A stretch of DNA of 64,000 nt from Blumeriella jaapii. Its lineage: Eukaryota; Ascomycota; Leotiomycetes; Helotiales; Drepanopezizaceae. Shown piece by piece: positions 57,860 to 64,000 of this stretch. The first letter of the stretch is position 1. Each line of letters begins with the position of its first letter. The notes beneath the pieces were generated by a model. It was not told the origin of the DNA, ran no database searches, and saw nothing but the letters and a program-made list of their open reading frames with translations. The stretch covers positions 620,001 through 684,000 of the forward strand of contig VWND01000014.1 in NCBI GenBank assembly GCA_009599575.1, read 5' to 3'. Made by a program: the position numbers and the translations under genes.

Positions 57860-59800
57860 ATGTCAGACATATCTGGAGATGCGTCAAGTCCAGAAGCAGG
57901 ATCAGGAGAAATCAAGATCAAGAAATCGAGAGCCAGCAAACCAAAAGTCAAGACAGGATGCCAGACATGCAAGTTCGTACTTCGATTTCCATCCTCTTTG
58001 CACTTCTAGCCTTGTTTCGAGGCGTGACCTATACTTAACCTCGCATTCAACACTGTATTTTTCTTCCATTGGTCAAGGGAATGCATCGGACTAAACAAGT
58101 TTCCTACTATTAGGATTCGCCGCGTCAAATGTGACGAAACTAAGCCGAACTGTGTGCGCTGTGTGAAATTCGGTCACCAGTGTGATGGCTATCCGAACAG
58201 CAGCTATAGACAGAACTCGACCAAGAGCTCTAGGACACTGATACCAAAGTCACCAGGCCAAATCTCAATAGTGACATCTCGTCTGGATGTCTTTTCCGAC
58301 CCCTCGAACTTGTTTTCACCAGCTACCTTACCGTTGATGTGTACTCCGGAAAAAAGATTTCCCTTGCCATGTCGGCTACTCTTTCAGTCTCCTCACGAGT
58401 TTTATGCGTTTCAGACTTTCTGTCACCGAACTTCACTTGAGCTTTCCTCGGCGTACACAGTCGACCTTTGGAGGCGACTAGTACTGCAAGCATGCGAGGC
58501 CTCTTTTCCCGTTCGGCAAGCAGTGCTAGCTATCGGGGCCTGCGCTCCTTCACCGTGGCCAGAGAGTTCGGTAGGGACCCTGAAGCACCAATATGCTTTC
58601 AGGCAGTACGGAGAATATTCGTGCCTGCTCAGAAGAGATGTTTCCGGACGGTCCCGTGACGTGCGGACGACTCTAATTACATGTCTACTTTTTCACTGCT
58701 TCGAGCCACATCACGGCTACCTTGAGAAAGTCGATAATCAGGTCTACTCAGGACTCAAACTGTTCCGAGAATTGACATCCTCGTTCTATCGGCCGGTGGA
58801 CAGCGAGAAATTCAAAAGTGAGGCGGAAAATAAGGACCCGCAAGCCGTGCAAGACGATTTTCTGCGTGCATTGGAAAGTTTCGAGATACAGGCCATAACG
58901 TTCGCGGATAGTTGGACGAGGGGAGCTCACGAACAATACCGATACCTCGGACAAACATCAGTCGATGAGATGCCTGAGATATTCACGTGCCTCGACGACG
59001 CGAGCGAAATGCTGGAGCAGGTGATGAGAAGGAGTATGTACTGGCTGCGGAGCACGATGCATCTACAGAGCTTTTCCACAAACCCGAGTCCGAGTTCATC
59101 GACCATCAGCGACCCGCATGATGATAAGCCGGGGCTGCTTTTCTTCGATGTGGACCCGACGTTCGAGGAGAGGCTGGAGACGCTCAAGGAGTACGCGCGG
59201 TGGGACGATTCGTTCCGGCCTCTGCTGATCCACTCGAGGAAAGGCTCTGCCCCACACGAGGACTTCCTCGCTGCTTCGACATTGCGTCTGCACTGGCTGG
59301 CGGGCTACATGTCTGTTGCTTCGAACAACTGCTACTCCAGTCTCGTCAACAACAGGAAATTTCCGACCGAGCTGGCGGAACTCGTTGACATAGCTAGGAT
59401 ACTACTGGAAAACTCGGAAAAAGAGTTTCCAGTGAACGAGAGCGCGAAGTACGTGTTCGATGTGCAGATCATCATTCCTCTCATGGCGGTAGGATGGATC
59501 TACCGACACCGCTCCCTCCGCCGCGAAGCCATCCAGCTTCTGCTCCGCAGCCCCCGGAAGGAAGGCCTCTGGGACGGGGTTGTCCTGGGGAAGATCATGG
59601 CGTGGCTGTCGGGGGTCGAGGAGGAGATGCTTGAAGCGGGAGATGGGGCCGATGACTGTATTCCCGAGTGGGCGGCGGCGAGGTGCATCAAGATGCATTT
59701 CGATACGGCGAAGAGGGAAGCGAGCGTCTCGTGCGTGCAGCTTGTCAAGGGCTCGCTTACTGGCGAGGAGAGGAAAAGAGAGCTGGTTGTACCCTGGTGA
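57860..59800 (+). CDS. Zn2Cys6 (fungal binuclear cluster) transcription factor
   Basis: Two exons: 57860-57972 and 58114-59800. The 141-bp GT-AG intron 57973-58113 has a CTAAAC-type branch site shortly before its TAG. The spliced frame is 1,800 nt, 599 residues. The ATG at 57860 is the first in frame after an upstream TAA. Residues 34-61 form C-X2-C-X6-C-X6-C-X2-C-X6-C (GCQTCK-IRRVKCDE-KPNC-RC), the six-cysteine cluster that binds two zinc ions and DNA. The intron falls in the Lys codon after the second Cys. A basic Lys-rich segment precedes the cluster. Residues from about 115 on (LLFQSPHEFYAFQTFCHRTSLELS, then WRRLVLQACE and AVLAIGAC) resemble the middle region of fungal-specific regulators. 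Target genes and regulated pathway cannot be told; no metabolic cluster is visible here. The gene lies about 3 kb from the RIP-mutated block. Confidence 0.93.
57973..58113 (+). other. Intron in the Zn2Cys6 transcription factor gene
   Basis: GTTCGT donor, TAG acceptor, phase 2. Only removal of this intron joins the two halves of the zinc cluster (CQTCK and IRRVKC) in frame. Confidence 0.92.
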
Positions 59801-61427
59801 GGCGTTGTCTGGGATCTTTTGTATCTTCTCGGTACATGGATGAATAGACGGATGGGTGGGTAGCCGGTTGAGACAAACGCACATGCCACTTTGCTGTGAG
59901 CATTGCTGTGAGCACTTATTTCATACATGGTAATGATGCTGCTGTAGGAAGCCGTTCCCATCAAAGCCACCACATCCAATTCAAGCCTTCGGCTCAAGTT
60001 TCCTCGCCGTAAAATCCACGCGTCCCGGGAGCCAGATCGTCCAATAGTACCAACACCGCCTAAAAAAGCAGCCTGCCCATCACGCGGTAAGCACACTGTT
60101 CCGCGATCTCCAATCCCCGTCTGTTCGTTGTATCTACCATCCATCCAACCACACGCCTCAGCCGCCACCGATGCGCACTACGCGGTCCGGAAATAGCTCT
60201 TACCTGTCGAAATGCATGAGGACCATATCAAGGTGTGGGTAGAAGCTGTGCGAGTGGGAGTGAGGAGGGAGTTAGTTGGCAATAATGGGATTGGGCTGGT
60301 AGATTGGTTGGGATTGAACTAAGGTGGTTGGTTGTTTGTGCGTGCCGCCGTGCTGACGTGCAGATATCTGGGTTGGGTTTGTGGGGGATGGGCAGGCGGG
60401 TGCGGGGTGGTTTCTGGCGTTGGGAATATGGTGAGTGAAGGGCTGTGTAGTGGTGGTCGAGATATATAGTCTCGTGATGTTGCTTATTGTACAGTACAGT
60501 AGGTATACATGCGGCGGGAGGAAAGTACTCTGATGAAGATGGATTGCCTATGCAACAAATTAACTTGTCATCTTGGTTTTTCTGCTTCAGTCAAGGACAC
60601 AGAAAGTGCTTATGATCTCACCGCCGTTTTTTAATACTCTCAGATGTCTGTACTGTACAACTATGACCCATCAAAGCTGGGCGCCTCTTGAAAATGAGTG
60701 GTAGAATCAAACTGGCAAAATGCCTTTCAATGTTGAGATTGCTTTTAGTATCTACTTCGTAGCAAACAAGTCTTGTTCATTCGTTGAGCTGCAAAAACCG
60801 GGTCGATCTTTTTGTTGTTTCAATTTATCCTCGGCTATCTTTGTACAAGTCGCATGCTATAGAGATGAGGAGTTGCAATCCATCAAGCCTAAGTTGCGAG
60901 TCGAAAGAGATCACACATCATGGCCCAAGGATTGCAAGATGTCTAACATCTTGCTGCCATTAGAAGAATCGACTTGAGCTTTGTTGAGCGTTGGGAAAAC
61001 TGCTACAGATCCAGTAGTTGAACAGAAGTTGCTAAAGAAATTCTCGTGTCGATGCTTTTGAAGGCATGGGTATTCTGCTTACTCTTTTCAAAGGTGTGTA
61101 GATGATATACTGTGTTCTCTTTTTTACTTTCCGCTTTTTATGCTTACCCGACGAGTGATGCCACATCGTTGATTTCATTAAATACGTATGGCCTTGCTGA
61201 AGTCATCCGTACATTCATAACAGTAGATTAGCGCGTCGTCGATAAAGAAAGTCTCATATCACCAGCGTCAATCCGAATCATCGGAGGCAAGAATCACGAC
61301 CTGCAGCCGAAGTAAACAAGGGTCTTTTGCCGAGCCACGCTAACGCAAGGAGCTCCATCAGCTCGTCGAACAGCTTCAATCCACAACTCTCCCGACAACC
61401 ACTCACTCACCACCCATCGCCGCCACC
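59801..61427. other. Intergenic region between transcription factor and zinc transporter
   Basis: About 1.6 kb. Contains short GGATGG/GGTTGG-type simple stretches (59837-59862, 60320-60340) but no open frame with a recognisable domain. The last 100 bp is pyrimidine-rich (CTCCC, CACTCAC) and ends in CGCCACCATG, a typical fungal leader and start context for the transporter gene. Open frames on the minus strand here are shadows of the upstream gene or chance. Confidence 0.6.
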
Positions 61428-62932
61428 ATGCCTTCATTCCACCCCCGGCGCATCGCATTGCTCCTCAGCGTCGTGGCTGTACTCTGCGTCTACGCTGAGA
61501 AAACCGCTGTCTCCGTCGCGACAATGAGCATTCCCGAGATTGAGGACGCGTTACAAGCAAGCTCCCCTCCTCCCCTCCCAGATATAAAAACGCACATGAA
61601 AACTAACAAGAACCGTCCTACCAAACAGGAATGCGCTCTCGTCCAAGATCTTAACGCCCACAAGGCCGCCATCTCATCGCAGACCTCGTCCCTCATGAGC
61701 CGTCTCTTCGCGACGCTCTTCCCCGGCTCGCCCGCCGTCAACGCTCTGCTCGCAACGCTGTACATCTCCGGGCCGCCGAACTTCCTGCTCGCGCTGTGCC
61801 CGCCGAACATCGACCCGGCGTCGCTGTCGGTCATGGTGGCCTTCGCGGTCGGCGGCCTGCTGGGCGACACCCTGTTCCACCTGCTGCCGGAGATCTTCCT
61901 GGGCGAGGACGAGCCGGGCCATGTGCGCTTCGTGCTGGTGGAGCCAAACCGGAACCTGCTGCTGGGCCTCGCCATCTTGGTCGGCTTTGTGACGTTCGTG
62001 GCGATGGATAAGGGGCTCAGGATCGCGACGGGGGGCGAGGGCGGGCATGACCATGGTCATGGCCATGGAACAGTGGAAGTGGTCAAACCTGCGGCGGTGA
62101 CCAGTGCGCTGGAGGACTCGCCGGCTACGAGTGCCCGATCACGGAAGAAGGGGGACACGAGCGGCGCGGAGTTGGAGCTCGTGACGGAGGAGAAGGAAAA
62201 GGAGATGAATGCCAGCGTCAAGCTGGCCGGCTACCTGAATTTGATGTGTGGCCTCTCACCCCCTTTTCGTTACCCCCTCCCGGCATCCAGTGCACACTGC
62301 GTTTCATTTTCCCACAGCAATGCTGACCCGAGCTCCCAGCGCCGATTTCACGCACAACATCACCGACGGCCTCGCCATGGCCTCCTCCTTCTACGCCTCG
62401 CCCACCATCGGCGCCACCACGACGGTCGCCGTCTTCTTCCACGAGATCCCGCACGAGGTCGGCGACTTCGCGCTGCTGATCCAGTCCGGCTTCTCCAAGC
62501 GGCAGGCCATGGGCGCGCAGTTCCTGACCGCGCTTGGCGCCCTTCTCGGCACCCTGATCGGCATCGCCGTGCAGGAGTACGGGGGCAGCGGCAGCAGCGG
62601 CGGCAGCGGCGGTCGCTTCGACGGCCTGATGGGCACCAGTCTGAAATACGGCGATCTGCTGCTGCCCTTCACGGCTGGCACGTTCCTGTATGTGGGCACC
62701 GTGGCCGTCATCCCGGAGCTGCTGGAGACGGGGAAGGAGAGGGGCGCGGAGCTCAGGAAGACGGCGAAGCAGTTTGCGGCTATGGCTGCCGGCGCGGGTA
62801 TCATGCTTTAGTGAGTCTCTTCCGTCTCTATCTCTTCTTCCCGTCCCCTTCTTTTACCCTACACCTACATGTCTTCTTGTGGGAAAGTAAGGAACAGCGA
62901 CTAACAAGCCCCACAGCATCTCCTGGTCATAA
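61428..62932 (+). CDS. YKE4: KE4/ZIP7-family zinc transporter (Yke4-like)
   Basis: Three exons: 61428-62245, 62340-62810 and 62917-62932, giving 1,305 nt and 434 residues. The ATG sits in an optimal CGCCACCATG context. A hydrophobic N-terminus (about residues 8-23) looks like a signal peptide. A first membrane region at about 132-160 contains GDTLFHLLPE (HLLPE at 151-155). A His-rich loop HDHGHGH lies at 207-213, followed by a charged variable loop to about 262. Exon 2 carries the diagnostic HNITDG (278-283) and HEIPHE (307-312) motifs of the LIV-1/KE4 ZIP branch, which line the metal site. A Gly/Ser-rich insert follows (about 345-360), and the last exon gives the C-terminus IML-YISWS. Family members (human SLC39A7, yeast Yke4) move zinc between ER or Golgi and cytosol. 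The symbol is by family likeness, not proven orthology. Confidence 0.93.
62246..62339 (+). other. Intron 1 of the zinc transporter gene
   Basis: 94 bp, donor GTGTGG, acceptor CCCAG, branch-like GCTGAC 12-18 bases before the end. Splicing joins LNL-I-ADFTHNITDG, the expected family sequence. Reading through it would give an unrelated frame. Confidence 0.85.
62811..62916 (+). other. Intron 2 of the zinc transporter gene
   Basis: 106 bp, consensus GTGAGT donor, CACAG acceptor, and CTAAC branch site at about 62900-62904. Without splicing the protein stops at a TAG overlapping the donor (62809-62811). Splicing replaces it with five further residues (YISWS) and TAA at 62930-62932. Confidence 0.85.
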
Positions 62933-63422
62933 TAGATACCCACCCACCTTTGCAAAGACTTCGTTAGACATCAATGAAAAAAAGATCAATGTGCACAATG
63001 CGAACGCTGCAGGCAGCAACACCCCACATGAGGGAGTTTTGATTCGAGGGCATTCTTATCCTCAATCTCAAATCACACACACACACACCTTGATCTGGCG
63101 AACTCGAACAAGCTATCTCCTCTGCATATTGCGCTTTCCTTCAATAGGTCCTTGAATGTATACCTCCCCTCGTGACCTCCATGGTCAGGAAAGGAAATCT
63201 CGCGCTCTAGATCAGATTGGACTGATTGGCCGAACCCCCCCCCCCCCCCCTCTCCAACCGAAATAGAAGCCAAGCCGAGCCAATTGATCGCCTGTGGTGA
63301 AAGCAAGAAGCGAACAGTCCTTCAAGCGAAATCTTCTTTCCCGCATTCTCATTCCTTTCACGCTCTGGTAGTGGTAGTGCGTTCCTATTCAATCCCGTTC
63401 TTCTCTCGCCATGACTTCATCG
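62933..63422. other. Intergenic region between convergent genes, with simple repeats
   Basis: About 0.5 kb shared 3' flanks of the zinc transporter and the minus-strand gene. Contains a CA dinucleotide run (63074-63088) and a 16-base C run (63235-63250). No gene seen. Confidence 0.75.
63235..63250. repeat. Homopolymer run of 16 C
   Basis: Uninterrupted C run between two convergent genes. Confidence 0.95.
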
Positions 63423-64000
63423 CTATCTTTGACTCGGCTGCCTGCTCGAGAGGGACTCCCTCCTCTTTGCTTCGCTGAGTCTCGACGTCGACCTCCTTGC
63501 CCCAGCCTCGCCGTCCTCGTCGCTTCCCTCGTCCTCGCTCTCGCCCTCGCCCTCACCCGTCTCAGTCGACTCATCACTATCATACTCAAAATCAAACTCC
63601 TCCCCATCCCCTTCATCAGCATAGAAAGCCGCGTCGTCAAAGACGTCCGGATCTTCTTCCTTGGCCGGTTGCACGAGGGGAGGAGCGGAGGGCTCGGCGG
63701 CTACGGGCAGAGATGCGGCAGGTTGGGAGCGGCAGGAGGCGAGGATGGCATGTTGCACGGAGTGGGACTGTACAACAGCCTTCTCTTCGGCGAACAGGGA
63801 TTTCTTCGCTGTGTCTTTTGCTTCGACGTTGGCAGATCTGGCGTGTTCGGAAAGTTGAGTATCCTGATCGGGGCTAGAGGCGACTTCTTTGCCTTTGCCT
63901 CTGTCGCGGACGGGGAGGTCTGTCGTCTGAGCTTGCGCTTGCATTTCGTTTTGATAATCTGAAGCATTGGAGAGCTGATCGTAAGACGCCTCGGACGTCG
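63423..64000 (-). CDS. C-terminal part of an acidic, disordered protein (5' end beyond the window)
   Basis: The minus-strand frame is open from the right edge to TAG at 63423-63425 (192 codons in the window), without a start codon that must be used; it enters the window at about TSEASYDQLSNASDYQNE. The sequence is Ala/Gln/Ser-rich, then has a strongly acidic stretch (EEDPDVFDDAAFYADEGDGE, then EGEGESEDEGSDEDGE) and a basic Arg/Ser end. It has no membrane segment or recognisable domain and looks intrinsically disordered. Plus-strand frames in the same DNA are shadows. It converges with the zinc transporter gene across about 0.5 kb. Function unknown; the folded part, if any, lies outside the window. 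Confidence 0.7.
   Translation of the reverse strand, partial: TSEASYDQLSNASDYQNEMQAQAQTTDLPVRDRGKGKEVASSPDQDTQLSEHARSANVEAKDTAKKSLFAEEKAVVQSHSVQHAILASCRSQPAASLPVAAEPSAPPLVQPAKEEDPDVFDDAAFYADEGDGEEFDFEYDSDESTETGEGEGESEDEGSDEDGEAGARRSTSRLSEAKRRESLSSRQPSQR

Noticed and set aside
59402..60168. Minus-strand frames of up to 222 codons
   Set aside because: They overlap the 3' part of the Zn2Cys6 gene on the opposite strand. The portion beyond it is low-complexity and unrecognised.

Overview
This window looks like nuclear DNA of a filamentous ascomycete (Pezizomycotina) with repeat-induced point mutation (RIP). The species cannot be named from the sequence. It has two sharply different parts. Bases 1-54866 are extremely AT-rich and crowded with stop codons. 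CpG is kept while CpA/TpG is largely turned into TpA, the RIP signature. Bases 54867-64000 have ordinary base composition, short GT-AG introns and recognisable fungal genes.

The AT-rich part is a stack of nested Ty3/gypsy LTR retrotransposons that can be taken apart from LTR ends and target-site duplications (TSDs). Three families are present. Family A is about 11.3 kb with 267-bp LTRs and encodes Gag, protease, RT-RNase H and integrase, then a long extra ORF3 of about 1,050 codons that I do not recognise. Family X is 7.3 kb with 412-bp LTRs and is a chromovirus with a C-terminal chromodomain. Family Z is one partial copy with an apparently 80-bp LTR. The outermost element is X2 (13852-54866, minus strand). 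It is split at 16730 by A1 (16730-50619, plus strand). A1 is split by A2 (20371-31667, plus) and A3 (34275-45571, minus). On the left, X2's 3' LTR is cut by an A-family LTR (A4, 13604-13851). That LTR is cut by a minus-strand A copy (A0), which is itself interrupted by X1 (4942-12282, minus) and Z (1-4497, minus, running off the left edge). This makes at least eight insertions and four nesting levels. No element gene is intact.

Two things in family A stand out. The first is the conserved ORF3 downstream of pol, separated from it by an AT-rich spacer. The second is a set of 35-bp palindromic units, all with CATTCGCG...CGCGAATG arms, four per element and placed inside or next to coding sequence. 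A2 is inserted inside one of these units. Family X carries a GC-richer tail after the chromodomain that could be read on either strand.

The gene-bearing part starts exactly where the X2 LTR ends. It holds a Zn2Cys6 transcription factor (57860-59800, one intron inside the zinc cluster), a KE4/ZIP7-type zinc transporter of the secretory pathway (61428-62932, two introns) and the 3' end of a minus-strand gene for an acidic, disordered protein of unknown function (63423-64000). The roughly 3 kb between the transposon edge and the transcription factor shows no convincing gene. Nothing suggests that the three genes act in one pathway.
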